From contig JASDFA010000001.1 of NCBI GenBank assembly GCA_035772735.1, positions 77,340,001 to 77,404,000 on the forward strand: a stretch of DNA of 64,000 bases, in the 5' to 3' direction. The notes under the pieces are model-generated. The model made no database searches, had not been told where the DNA came from, and saw only the letters and a list, made by a program, of their open reading frames with translations. This document shows, one piece after another, positions 10,691 to 21,968 of this stretch; positions within the stretch are counted from its first letter, which is position 1; every line of letters begins with the position of its first letter. This stretch comes from Datura wrightii. Taxonomy: Eukaryota > Streptophyta > Magnoliopsida > Solanales > Solanaceae. The position numbers and the translations under genes are program-made.

Positions 10691-12418
10691 TCAGGACATC
10701 CTCATACCTGGGTTCTCTTTCGAGAACCATCTCCTTTTCTTTTTCTGTTTAGAGGAAACAGCCTCCACTCTGTTCCTCTCTTTCTCTAACTTCTTCTCAA
10801 TTTGAAGTCCTCTATCAGACTCGGGCTGAACACTTGACCTTGCCTTTGGCCGTGCACCTGTGGAATCCTCCACCCCACACTCATCCTCTGCCAACACACT
10901 AACTTGACAAAGGTTAGTGTAGTGTGTGGACAGGTTCATTTCTTGGTAAACGCAGAAGAGTTCTTCTTCATCTTCGACCCTCATTTTCAGGGTCCCTGCT
11001 CTCAGATCAATCACCGCTCCACCGGTGGCCAAGAATGGCCGTCCCAAGATTAAGGGTACTTGGTCATCAACCTGAAAATCTAGAACAATAAAATCAGCAG
11101 GTATAATAAACTTACCTACTTTGATGAGAAGGTCCTCTATTATTCCATCAGGTGTCACTCGCGACTTGTCAGCCAGCTGCAGCATCAACCTTGTCGTCCT
11201 CGGTTCTCCCAACCCCAGGGTGTTGAATAAGGATAGGGGCATTAGATTAACTGCTTCCCCTAAGTCACACAAAGCTCGTAGCACCTCAGCTTTACCAATT
11301 TGTATGGGGAGGGTAAAACTCCCTGGGTCTTTGAGCTTCTTTGGCATTTTGCTTAATACCCTGTGAGTGCACTCCTCAGTCAGTGCTACAGTCTGGACAT
11401 CCACCAATCTAACTTTGTTCGCCATCACGTCCTTCAAGTATTTAGCATACTTGGGCATTCCCTGCAAGACATCAATAAGAGGCAAATTTATGTGAAGTTC
11501 TTTGAAGCTCTCAAAGAACTTTTTGAAGCATTCCTCCTCCTTGCTCTTTCTGAATTTCTGAGGGAATGGTGGTGGTGGTCTTTGTGCTGGCTGCAATGAA
11601 AGTTGCGCATTTTGTTGTCCAGCATTCTGATTATCTCCCATGTTGATGGATGGTCCTAGTCTAACCAACTCCGGCTGCACCTCCTTTCTCAGCTCTTTTG
11701 GCACTGCATAAGATAATTGCTTACCGCTTCTCAGACTGATGGCATTGATCTGCCGGGGGTTAGGATCTGTGTCTCTTGGTAATCCCCCCTGCGACCTCAT
11801 GTTTTGAGCAGCTGCTATCTGACCCACTTGTTTTTCAAGGTTTCGGGTGGCTACTTGCTGATTCATTAAGTCTGTTGCCATCCTCGCCTGATTTTCCGCT
11901 AACTGCTTCTGGGTCTCCATAATTTTCTGCAGTGTTTCCTCAATGCTGCTCAATTGCCCATCATTCTGCCTATTTTGTTGATACTGCTGTTGTTGAGGTT
12001 GCATATAATTCTGATTTTGGTTTCCACCCCAAGAAAAATTCGGGTGGCCCTGCCAATTTCTGTTGGAGTTATTCTCAAAATTCTGATTCCTATGCACATT
12101 ACCAACAAAATTGACTGATTCCGGATTGGCTCTACAATATTCTGCATTGTGCCCATTATTACCGCAAATTTCACACCAACTCGGAGCTTGCCGAACTGCA
12201 TTAACCTGGCCCTGGTGTTGGTTCATACTCAGTTTATTGAACTGAGTCATCATTTGATGTTGGAACGAAGCTAACTGTGCTGCCAAGGCATTCAAACCAT
12301 CTACTTCTATCAACTCTGGTCTCTTTCCTGCCCCCCTCGATGACTCGCTGTGCCACTCTGGATTTCCTTGAGCAATTATGTTCAACAAAGTGTACAACTC
12401 ATCATATGTCTTATCCAA
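10691..12418 (-). pseudogene. B1 gag C-terminal half plus aspartic protease (575-codon frame)
   Basis: The frame starts MDKTYDELYTLLNIIAQG. It carries a zinc knuckle CEICGNNGHNAEYC (CX2CX4HX4C, about residue 83), a long Gln/Asn-rich linker, then a retropepsin-like domain with LCDLGEAVNLMPLSLF and VPLILGRPFLATGGAVIDL. The protease active-site triplet region is DLGEA where DLGAS/DSGA types are usual, so activity is doubtful. The frame ends in a basic tail (KQKKKRRWF) and a stop just before the conserved hairpin. No RT follows, so the element family is gag-protease only. Nucleocapsid binding of RNA and polyprotein cleavage would be the normal roles. It overlaps the upstream gag frame by 37 bases in another frame, which marks a frameshift near 12400. 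Confidence 0.85.
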
Positions 12419-12999
12419 GGCTTGCCACCCGATGCAGAGTCTAGTAATATTTTTTTGTGTGGGTCTAGACTTTCTACAAAGGTATGAGCCAGCACTTCAT
12501 TTGATTGCTGGTGATGGGGACAGTCTCTCAACAATGACTTGAATCTTTCCCAAGACATATGTAAGTTCTCATTAGGCCTCTGCTTGAAACTGAGTATTTC
12601 ACTTCTCAACTTTGCAGTTTTTCCTGAAGGGAAGAATCTGATAAGGAACTTCTTAGCCAAATCATTCCATGAAGTTATGGAGTTCGGTGGCTCAGCCTTC
12701 AGCCACTTTTTCGCCTCTCCCAACAGTGAAAATGGGAAGAGGGTCAGTCGAACATAATATGTGGACACGCCGGTGGGGACAAACGTGTCACTAATCTCTA
12801 AAAAGCTCTGTAGGTGCTGTTGCGGGTCCTCATGTGCCATCCCAGTGAATTGACCACTAGAATGTAACAGCTGCACCATATTTTGTTTAAGCTCAAAGTG
12901 CCCTCCAAACTCCGGTTTACGGATGCTAGAGGTCATATTCGTCGCTAGTGGGATTGCCACTTCGCGAACTGGTCTTGCTGCCATTGCTTCTGATGACAA
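12382..12999 (-). pseudogene. B1 gag N-terminal/capsid region, broken
   Basis: The frame shows FELKQNMVQLLHSSGQFTGM, EDPQQHLQSFLEISDTF, the SLLGEAKKWLKAEPPNSITSW block, KKFLIRFFPSGKTAKLRSEI and WERFKSLLRDCPHHQQ. These are the conserved blocks of Athila-type retrotransposon gag. Coding-like sequence extends upstream to about 13163 (CPAELARNRELVEPLLEPER), but a TAA at about 13005 interrupts it. B2 has CAA at that site, so the change is a C-to-T nonsense mutation. A frameshift near 12400 separates it from the zinc-knuckle/protease frame. Confidence 0.85.
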
Positions 13000-13252
13000 T
13001 TGTGCTTATCCTGCGGGTGGTTGTTGTTGTACTTTTTCTTGAAGTCTCTTCAGCTTTTTCTCTAAAGCTACTCTCCTTTGCAAATGGATTTGACGTTCAG
13101 GTTCCAGCAACGGTTCCACAAGCTCTCTATTTCTAGCCAGCTCGGCAGGACAACCTGTCACCTGCAAATAAACAGACTAAGACCAAGTTTCTCAACACTT
13201 AAGGAAATTTAAAAATCACACAAAAACAGATAAATTATCAAAACTTCGCCGA

Positions 13253-13302
13253 GTCACCGACAACGGCGTCAAAAACTTCACCGAGTCCCCGGCAACGGCG
13301 CC
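13253..13302 (-). repeat. Duplicated tRNA-Asp primer-binding site (B1)
   Basis: Two copies, 32 bp apart, of a block whose intact form is GTCCCCGGCAACGGCGCC, complementary in sense to the 3' end of plant tRNA-Asp. The LTR-proximal copy (13285-13302) is perfect. The distal copy (13253-13270) carries three changes. Confidence 0.85.
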
Positions 13303-13309
13303 AAAAACT

Positions 13310-14411
13310 TGACGTGCCCGATTTGCGCGTCCGCAAGTGTACGGGTCGTGCAAGTAATATAGTGGCTCTTTTTAAGAACCGGATTGTCGAACCCACAGGG
13401 ACTGGACCCATTCCTCTAACGATCCATTTCTAGTGTGATCTTAAATACCTCAAGTGTTGGTTATAGACATTTTCGATTGAGATTAATTGACATCCCAAGT
13501 TGGTCTTTCATAACCCCCGTGTCTCAACCAAGCACGGTGTTAGGTATATTTCTATCCTGACACAAAAATCTCTCCCGAGATACAAACGTGCTCCTCACAT
13601 TCTCATGTCCTGACCTAGGTAATGCTTTCTCAAGCTATTACTCAAGCTAACAAATATGCTTTCATGGTGATCAATCATAAAAACAACCAACAATCTAGAA
13701 TGCAAGACGAAAACAACAATCAATAACTTAATTCCAAAACAATTTCATAAAATTACAATCATAATTCATGGCTTCAACCCTAGAGGAAGGGTTCTTGCCA
13801 TTCATGTTCGTAAAACTACACTAACTACTACTAAACTAACATACTTACATGAATTTGGTAGATGAGAAGGGAATTTGACAAACCCTAGATGAGTTCTCCC
13901 ACTTCTCCCTTCACTCCTAGGTATTTTTCCAGAATAAAATCGTGACCAAATGATTTTAGGAGCTAAGGCTTCAATTTATACTATGCTGAAAAAATGCAAA
14001 ATTTGGCCTGTGGTGGAACAGCAACGTGTCACGGAGCTGAACACCCTACTTGACCTCCGTGACACGTTGGTAACGCGTACCCTCACTGGAATGTGCCAAA
14101 AAATGCAATTTTTGGCCAAGTGTTGCCGCGTTGGCAGCGTGCCACGGCCCCTATCGCGCAGGGTGCCAGTTATTGCATGTTTTCTTGTTGACTTTCACGT
14201 TTTGCTCTTGATTCCATTCCTCCACTTCACCAAATCATGAATTAGTTCCTCAAATGAATTATTAACCTTCAAAAACAAGGACTAATCATGTTGGTTAGTA
14301 TATATTCACATTTACATAAAATCACATGAAAATGTATAAAATAACTTAGATAAACAAGACTAAATTAAGGTATAAAGCATCACTCGGGCATGCTATTTTT
14401 GCCCACGATCA
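13310..14411 (-). repeat. B LTR copy 3 (minus, internally deleted), shared by B1 and B2
   Basis: Runs from TGACGTGCCCG to GCCCACGATCA in plus sense, 1102 bp. About 330 bp is missing after GATTAATTGACATCCC relative to copy 2. It serves as 5' LTR of B1 (primer site on its left) and 3' LTR of B2 (purine tract on its right). That is the LTR-internal-LTR-internal-LTR layout expected from recombination between elements. Confidence 0.85.
14023..14068. repeat. U3 inverted-repeat module, B LTR copy 3
   Basis: Perfect 14-bp arms AACGTGTCACGGAG (14023-14036) and CTCCGTGACACGTT (14055-14068), spacer 18 nt. Confidence 0.95.
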
Positions 14412-16020
14412 CCTACCCCACACTTAAAGTCTTGTTTGTCCTCGAACAACCTATTACATCTCATGCATATGGAGACTCATCCATAACTCATTTAGCAAGA
14501 ATATTCAAGCTACGACTACAATGATTACGTAAGATAACAAGCTAAAGATAGAGCATGCACGATTTGATCATTGAAATGAAGTACAACTATGTTAAGACTT
14601 CTTAACCTCAAGAATCGACTCTCAATCTTAGCAAACTCATGCAAATCAACTGATTAAGAATCCCACATGAATTATATCCTTCATTCAACATGTGCCCCTC
14701 ACGGAAAGAGAGTTACCCAATCACACGCAAAAACAATTTTTAAATCACAACATGTGTGGGTACATGAATAGAATTACACTCACTCTCACAAAGAATTCAC
14801 ATGCATCATGTAATGACCCATAAGCTTGCCCTTAGTGTTTTATTCCACTAATTTAAGGATGTGTGAATGTTAGATCAAGTAGGACTTAATGGGTTGTAAT
14901 GTAAGCTAAGGGACAGGCAGGTACTATTCTGGCCAATAATAGTTACTATCTTTCCCAAGCGCTTTTAATACATTACGCCCTCATTACAAACTTTCCTTCC
15001 CTTACTTCACCTTTTTCTCCTTTCAGCTTTCTTTTTCCTCTTATGTTCCCTCTTTCTTTAGGCACTTTTTAGCTTATTAGTAAGGAGCTCTATAAAAAAA
15101 AATTCATTAATTGTTTTATAACTCCTTAATAATAATCAACCATTTTCACACAAGTGCACCTTTGTCCTTTTCTCCACTTCTACAACTTGCTACTTTTCCT
15201 TTCTTTTCACTCCTTTACTCTTTCATATTTTTCCCTTAAGCGCTTAGGAGTTTTGGATCAAATTCAAGGCTAATGAAAGAAATAGGATTAAGCTTATGTT
15301 GCAGCTGTCAAAGAATAGGCTCAAGGCTCAATGGGGCTAACTAGAATTAATTTCTCAAGGTAGGTAAAATGAGGGATAAAAATTTGGTTCATTCAAAGAA
15401 ATGCCTAGATCATCTCCTACACTTCACATCCTTCATTTCGTTTTATAAACACACCAGGAAAGTTCTAGACAATCCACAATAGCACGGAATACTCAAAAAC
15501 CTTACACTCATGGCACATGCTCAATTCAAGACACATTCAGCAGACTCTTAACTCAGCTAATCACAAGAATTCAGATTAAGCTTCAATCATATTGAGTCAC
15601 ATTCAAGAGACTAAGTGTCTCAAACAAAGTTATACACTAGCATGCTTCACACTGAACATACTTGCCTCTTACAATCACGTATAGCACATAACAAGAACAT
15701 CAAGCACCAATTAGTTATGGTTTCAAAATCCCAAAGCCTATCGACCAATTTTTCCTCAAGACGGTCGTCATCCATCCATCGTCGAAAACAGTCCCTAACT
15801 ATGACTAAAGACGTTATATACAGACAAAGGAAAGAAAAAGAAAATTTTTATTCTTCGGTTCAAATACCCCCCGTCGGAAAAGAACTGAAAAGAAAAATCA
15901 ACGGGTGATGAAGTCATGCTTGACTCATAAAACAATTTTCAAAATTCTTCTCACAAGCAATATATTCACCAAAAATCGTTAAGCACAAAAAAATTAAAAT
16001 TTTCTTGAAATTTCCCTCAC
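14412..16020 (-). other. B2 3' non-coding region
   Basis: No supported coding frame. It is collinear, in reverse complement, with 31060-32660 of element C, so this 1.6 kb is a shared feature of the two families. It is bounded at both ends by CCCCACACTTAAA blocks, the terminal one being the purine tract next to the LTR. Confidence 0.8.
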
Positions 16021-16197
16021 CCCACACTTAAATCATGCTATGTCCTCATAGCATCAAATTAACATTTAAAGGACGAGAAATGCTCCCTGAGCCTCTATGC
16101 CAAGCTAAAAGCATGCTTTCTTTTCAAGTTCCAGAGATGGGTGTTCGACCCCACACTTCTTCTATTCGATACTCTTTAGCTTCCACCGTCTCGGTAC

Positions 16198-17016
16198 TCA
16201 GACTTCCCGCCATCTGTGCTTAACTTTCCACCAAAAACACAAACAAAATGAAAATAACAACATCAACACAAAAATCAAAATTACAAATTGTACCTGAGGT
16301 ACCCTTGGGTTGCCTCCCAAGCAGCGCCTTATTTTACGTCGTGGCATGACGTAAACTGTCCTTTTCAAGACATCCTCATACCTAGGTTCTCTTTCGAGAA
16401 CCATCTCCTTTCTTTTGCTGTTTAGAGGAAACAACCTCCACTCTGTTCCTCTCTTTCTCCAACTTCTTCTCAATTTGAAGTCATTCCATGAAGTTATGGA
16501 GTTCGGTGGCTCAGCCTTCAACCACTTTTTCGCCTCTCCCAATAGTGAAAACTGGAAGAGGGTCAATCGGACATAATCTGTGGACACACCGGTGGGGACA
16601 AACGTGTCACTAATCTCTAAAAAGCTCTGTAGGTGCTGCCGCGGGTCCTCATGTGCCATCCCAGTGAATTGAACACTAGAATGTAACAGCTGCACCATGT
16701 TCTGTTTAAGCTCAAAGTGCCCTCCAGGCTCCGGTTTACGGATGCTAGAGGTCACATTCGTCGCTAGTGGGATTGCCACTTCGCGAATTGGTCTTGCTGC
16801 CATTGCTTCTGATGACAATTGTACTTGTCCCGCTGGTGGTTGTTGTTGTACCTTTTCTTGAAGTCTCTTTAGCTTTTGCTCTAGAGCTACTCTCCTTCGC
16901 AAATGGATTTGACGTTCAGGTTCAAGCAGCGGTTCCACAAGCTCTCTATTTATAGCCAGCTCGGCAGGACAACCTGTCACTTGCAATAAGTAGACTAAGA
17001 CCAAGTTTCTCAACAC
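16198..17016 (-). pseudogene. B2 gag remnant with internal deletion
   Basis: The frame includes CPAELAINRELVEPLLEPER, QEKVQQQPPAGQVQLSSEAM, the FELKQNMVQLLHSSVQF block and SLLGEAKKWLKAEPPNSITSW. It then jumps at about 16480 into the sequence that in B1 lies just before the gag-protease stop, deleting roughly 1.86 kb (zinc knuckle and protease). Two bases (TC) at the join are shared by both flanks. The tail of this frame is out of phase and not real protein. Confidence 0.8.
16335..16353 (-). other. Conserved hairpin (B2 copy)
   Basis: TACGTCGTGGCATGACGTA: TACGTC pairs with GACGTA, loop of 7. Next to it is the conserved GGGAGGCAACCC block. Confidence 0.75.
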
Positions 17017-17070
17017 TTAAGGAAATTTAAAAATCACACAAAAACAGATAAATTATCAAAACTTCGCCGA

Positions 17071-17120
17071 GTCCCCGGCAACGGCGCCAAAAACTTCGCT
17101 GAGTCCCCGGCAACGGCGCC
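17071..17120 (-). repeat. Duplicated tRNA-Asp primer-binding site (B2)
   Basis: Two perfect copies of GTCCCCGGCAACGGCGCC (17071-17088, 17103-17120) in a 32-bp tandem repeat next to the LTR. Element C has only one. Confidence 0.9.
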
Positions 17121-17127
17121 AAAAACT

Positions 17128-18258
17128 TGTTCGTGCCCGATTCGCGCGTCCGCAAGTGTACGGGTCGTGCAAGTAATATAGTGGCTCTTTTTAAGAACCG
17201 GATTGTCGAACCCACATGGACTGGACCCATTCCTCTAACTATCCATTTCTAGTGTGATCTTAAATACCTCAAGTGTTGGTTATAGACATTTTCGATTGAG
17301 ATTAATTAAGTCTAAGTTTGGGTCAACGAAGTATTCTGAAATTACTCTAGGAGCAATATAGAGTTAAAACCAATTAATCATGCGATACTATGATTTGCAA
17401 TGGGTTAAGCATGGAACTATCAATTGTTATTTCACATAATTAGAATTGCATGTTTATGGTCTTTCGAGCCTCTAAACACGGCAATCTAGCCTCACTGCAT
17501 CATTGTGAGCGAGGAGTTTAATTTCTAGTCACGGGCAATCAATTATGTTGTGGTTTACGGGGAAACGATTAGGGACTTTCGTGCGTCTAACCATTTAACT
17601 CAACTTAGCCTCACAACTACTTCTTCGAGTGGTGATGTGACATCCCAAGTTGGTCTTTCATAACCCCCGTGTCTCAACCAAGCACGGTGTTAGGTATATT
17701 TCTATCCTGACACAAAAATCTCTCCCGAGATACAAACATGCTCCTCACATTCTCATTTCAGTCCTAGGTAGTTTTCCAGAATAAAATCGTGACCATCTGA
17801 TTTTAGGAGCTAAGGGTTCAATTTATACTATGCTGAAAAAATGCAAAATTTGGCCTGTAGTGGAACAGCAACGTGTCACGGAGCTGAACGCCCTACTTGA
17901 CCTCCGTGACACGGAGGTAACGCGTACCCTCACTGGAATGTGCCAAAAAATGCAATTTTTGGCCAAGTGTTCCCGCGTTGGCAGCGTGCCACGGCCCCTA
18001 TTGCGCAGGGTGCCAGTTATTGCATGTTTTCTTGTTGGCTTTCACGTTTTGCTCTTGATTCCATTCCTCCACTTCACCAAATCATGAATTAGTTCCTCAA
18101 ATGCATTATTAACCTTCAAAAACAAGGACTAATCATGTTGGTTAATATATATTCATATTTACATAAAATCACATGAAAATGTATAAAATAACTTAGATAA
18201 ACAAGACTAAATTAAGGTATAAAGCATCACTCGGGCATGCTATTTTTGCCCACGATCA
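17128..18258 (-). repeat. B LTR copy 4 (minus, internally deleted)
   Basis: Starts TGTTCGTGCCCG and ends GCCCACGATCA, 1131 bp, missing about 300 bp near 17757. The U3 module is at 17870-17915 (left arm perfect, right arm with the last two bases changed, 18-nt spacer). Followed by the GGTAC duplication. Confidence 0.85.
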
Positions 18259-18263
18259 GGTAC

Positions 18264-20136
18264 CATGCTCATGCAATATCCAAACTCTCAAATTATCGAC
18301 ATTCGAAGCACATAGTTGACCCTGGTATCGTAGCACACCATCTCCCCCTTGAGAGAAGACCTCCACCTTCTGACTCCTCACCGCCTCCTTTAGCTTCCTT
18401 AATATTTGATCCTCGTCATGCTTGGATTTAACATCAACTACCAAGGACGATTCTGACCCGTTATGTACAACAACACCGCCATCGATCTAATCGAGCAATC
18501 TAACTCCCAGCCTTGCAAGCCGGTGGACATCCTTCACCAACTCCTTCTTTCCCTCATTCATGTGGGACACACTTTCCATGGAGAGTCTACTAAGCGCATC
18601 CACAACCACATTAGCCTTGCCCGGGTGGTAAAGGACACTCATGTCATAGTCCTTAAGTAATTCCAACCATCTCCTTTACCGAAGATTTAGATCCTTCTGG
18701 GTGAAGACATACTGCAAGCTCTTGTGATCCTTAAATACATCCACGTGGACCCCATACAAGTAATGCCGCCATATCTTCAATGCAAACACCACAGCGGCCA
18801 ACTCAAGATCATGGGTCGGGTAATTCTTTTCATGAACCTTCAGCTATCTCGAGGCATATGTTATTACCTTCCCACGCTGCATCAACACACATCCCAGTAC
18901 GGCTCTTGAAGAATCACAATAGACAACAAAGCCATCGGTACCCTCAGGTAATGTCAACACTGGTGCTGAGGTGAGTCGGGCCTTCAACTCTTGGAAGCTT
19001 TTCTCACGAGCATCCGACCATTGGAATTTCACCTTTTTCTGAGTCAACTTAGTCAAAGGTGCCGCAATAGATGAGAAACCCTCCACAAACCTTCTGTAAT
19101 TACCTGATAGGCCCAAGAAACTACGGATTTCTGAAGGATTCACCAGTCTAGGCCAATTCTTCACCGCCTCTATCTTTTGGGAATCTACCCTTATGCCTTC
19201 GCTTGATACCACATGGCCCAGAAATGCTACCGAGTTCAGCCAAAATTCACACTTGCTTAACTTTGCATACAGCTGACGATCTTTGAGGATTTGCAGCACT
19301 ATTCTCAAATAAGTGGCATGCTCCTTCTTGCTCCGGGAGTATATAAGAATGTTGTTGATGAACACGATCACGAACATATCTAAATATTGCGTGAACACCC
19401 TATTCATCAGGTCCATAAAAGCTGCAGGAGCATTGGTTAGCCCAAAAGATATAACAACAAATTCGTAGTGACCATACCGAGTCCTAAAAGCGATCTTCAG
19501 GATGTTACTCTCCCGAACTCTAAGCTGGTGATACCCGGACCTGAGGTCAATCCTGGAAAAGCACTTGGCACACTGAAGCTGATCAAACAAATCGTCGATC
19601 CTGGGTAAGGGGTACCTATTCTTGATGGTAACCTTGTTCAACTGCTGGTAATCAATACAAATGTGAATGGAACCGTCCTTCTTTCGAACAAATAGAACTG
19701 GTGCACCCCATGGAGACTGCCTCGGCCTAATGAAGCCCTTGTCCAATAGATCCTTTAATTGATCCTTCAATTCCTTTAGCTCACTGGGAGCCATCCCGTA
19801 AGGAGGGATAGAAATAGGTTGCGTATCTGGCAATAGATCAATACTGAAATCAATTTCCCTTTTCGGAGGAACACCTAGCAAATCCTGGAAAAACACCTCC
19901 AGGTATTCGCATACCACCAGAACTGACTGAATAGTCGAGGTCTCAAACTCAACATCCTTAACATTAACTAGGTGGTACATGCACCCCTTAGAGATCATCT
20001 TCCTAGCCTTAAGATAGGAAATAAACCGACCTGCTGGCACCACCGAACTACCCTTCCACTCCACAACTGACTCAGTGGAAAAACAAAACTCCACGGTACG
20101 GGTCCTACAATTAATCAAAGCATAACATGCAAACAA
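18264..20136 (-). pseudogene. Element A reverse transcriptase, RNase H and linker
   Basis: The large frame (18844-20136) contains the RT blocks PLPRIDDLFDQL, FSRIDLRSGYHQLRV and YGHYEFVVISFGLTNAPAAF, and the catalytic box as VFINNILIYS. The two catalytic aspartates of the usual F-I-D-D box are both Asn here, which would abolish polymerase activity. RNase H begins YCDSSRAVLGCVLMQRGK. Left of 18844 the RNase H and linker continue with stops, to 18264 where insertion B starts. The role would be copying element RNA into DNA in virus-like particles. The Asp-to-Asn changes fit G-to-A (C-to-T on the other strand) decay. Confidence 0.9.
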
Positions 20137-20415
20137 CTAATCTATACCCAAAATGATGTCAAAATCAGTCATGGCCAATTCTACTAAGTCTGCGGAGGTA
20201 ACCTTATGCAACACAGTGACCGGACACCCTCTATACACCCATCTAGCTACAACCGAATCACCGACTGGGGTAGACACTGAAAACAGTTCTGACAAGGTCT
20301 CGGAACTAACTCCAAGGCTACTAGCAATGTAAGGAGTCACAAAAGACATTTTAACTCCCGGATCTAGAAAGGCATAAACATCAATATGAAAGACATGCAA
20401 CATACCAGTGACCAC
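20137..20415 (-). pseudogene. Element A aspartic protease
   Basis: GMLHVFHIDVYAFLDPGVKM aligns with the element D copy (ALLDLGATLSF), and ELAMTDFDIILGID is the conserved second half. The active-site D-S/T-G-A is replaced by DPGVK, so the enzyme would be inactive. It is in series with gag on the right and RT on the left. Confidence 0.85.
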
Positions 20416-20419
20416 GTCT

Positions 20420-21698
20420 AGCGAAGCCTCCTATTCCTGGTGCGAGGCAAGGGCATAGAATCAGTTTTGGCGCTGACCGCCACCCCCACTAGTAGATGCT
20501 CCCTGTGGAGTTGAACGGGCTAGAGCTGCTGATGTCTTGGTGGTCTGTGCTTGACCCCTATCATCACCCTATCTATCATATGGGCATGCTCGGCGCATGT
20601 GCACAAGTCTACCACACCCAAAATAGACATCTGAACCAAGCAGGAACTCCCCAGTGTGACTCTTGCCGCACTTCCTGCAATCTGGAGAGGTATACTCTAA
20701 CTGGGTGCCCCTATGATCCCTCGACCCTAAAGCCATGTTCCTCTGATCACCCTTGGATCTGGATGGAACACTAGCTCAAAATGGTGCTGGGGCTAGTGAC
20801 CTCTGCTGAAACTGTGGACGGTAGCCATTGCCGGACCTCTGATGCGAAAACCCATGGCTATCCGTCCGAGCCCTCTTTGCCTCCCTCTCCCTCGCATGAG
20901 CTGCCTCCATCTACTGGTCGTACAACACTATGTGAGGAAAGTCCATATTCTAGTGAAGCATGGTGGTCCTGCAATCCTTGTCTAAATAACCATCCACACC
21001 ATGAACGAATCGGCTCACCCGCGCCCTCTAAGCCATCACCAACTCTGGGGCATACTTTGACAAACGAGTGAACTCAAGTGAATACTCCAGAACTATCATC
21101 TTTCCCTGCTTGAGGTTCACAAACTCATCTGCTTTCAATTCCCTCATCTCCCGAGGGAAGAACCTGTCGAGAAAAGCCATGTGGAACTCATCCCAGCAGA
21201 TAGGGCTCGCTTCCGCTGTCCTGCTGTCCTTCCATTGCGTGTACCAAATATGAGCGACCTCTTTTAGCTGATAAGAGGCCAAGTCCACACACTCCCCATT
21301 TGTCACTCCCATAACCTGAATGACCTTCAGGATCCCTTTAATGAACTCGTGTGGATCCTCATCCACCTTCGATCCCGTGAACTCAGGAGGGTTCATCCTC
21401 AAGAAGTCTCTAATTCGAGCCACCGCCGCATTGCCATTCTGGGAACCTGCATAACAACCTGCTGATTGACCTGAGCGGTCAAGGCCTGTGCCAACATCTG
21501 AATCGCCGCCCGAAACTTGGCATGGGCAGCCGACTCTGCTGCCTGAGGCTCTGGAATAGGTGGGGCTTGCTGATGCCCATGATCATTGCCATCTTCGTGG
21601 CCTTCATCATTTCCATTCCTCCTTCTGTTTATTCTTCTAGGAGCCATAATTCTGCAATCGCGAATCGCACCAGTTATAAGGATGGAGATACTTTTCAT
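20420..21698 (-). pseudogene. Element A gag (capsid and nucleocapsid), broken
   Basis: From the right: MAPRRINRRRNGNDEG-type start, AAIQMLAQALTAQV, then in a second frame RIRDFLRMNPPEFTGSKVDE, VDLASYQLKEVAHIWYTQW and DRFFPREMRELKADEFVNLK, the retrotransposon gag capsid region. Zinc-knuckle remnants (CRKCGKSHTGE and a CGRLVHMRRACP segment) lie near 20590-20690. Frameshifts near 21410 and stops between 20420 and 21027 break it. Confidence 0.85.
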
Positions 21699-21820
21699 CG
21701 CACGACATAGCCTTCATCATTTCCATTCCTCCTTCCATTCATTCTTCTAGGAGCCATAATTCTACAATCGCGAATCGCATGAGCTAGAAGGATGGAGATT
21801 CTTTTCATCGCGCGACATAG
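21601..21820. repeat. 110-bp tandem duplication over the gag start
   Basis: Units 21601-21710 and 21711-21820 both contain the MAPRR-type gag start. They differ by several substitutions, so the duplication is old or was present before insertion. Element D has one copy. Confidence 0.9.
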
Positions 21821-21952
21821 AACATGAAAGAAGAGAATATTTCCTAAAACATTTAGTAGCCTCTTCATCATAGGTGTGGCGCGCTTCACACCCATGAAAA
21901 AGACTCTACCTAACATAGCTTTCGGACACCCTAGGACACTTCAACACCAATT

Positions 21953-21964
21953 GCTCTGATACCA
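21953..21964 (-). promoter_or_regulatory. Element A primer-binding site (tRNA-iMet)
   Basis: TGGTATCAGAGC on the minus strand, four bases from the 5' LTR end: a perfect match to the usual plant initiator-Met site. Confidence 0.9.
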
Positions 21965-21968
21965 AATT

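Larger units (their letters stand above)
7475..18258. mobile_element. Insertion B: compound gag-protease-only (Athila/Tat-related) element with inverted LTR
   Basis: A 10,784-bp block is flanked by GGTAC at 7470-7474 and 18259-18263, so it entered element A as one unit or was remodelled after entry. From left to right it holds one plus-orientation LTR, one minus LTR, a minus internal region (B1), a shared minus LTR, a second minus internal region (B2), and a minus LTR. Both outer ends are U3 ends, TGATCGTGGGC and its reverse complement. A normal element would have one U3 and one U5 end. Only gag and protease coding is present; RT, RNase H and integrase are absent, so mobility would depend on another element. 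The primer site matches tRNA-Asp, as in Athila-type elements. Confidence 0.85.

Noticed and set aside
11121..12114. Several plus-strand frames of 60-81 codons
   Set aside because: They are shadows opposite the B1 gag-protease frame.
15615..15908. 97-codon plus frame in the B2 3' region
   Set aside because: The homologous stretch in element C (about 31180-31500) does not keep the frame, and no domain is visible.
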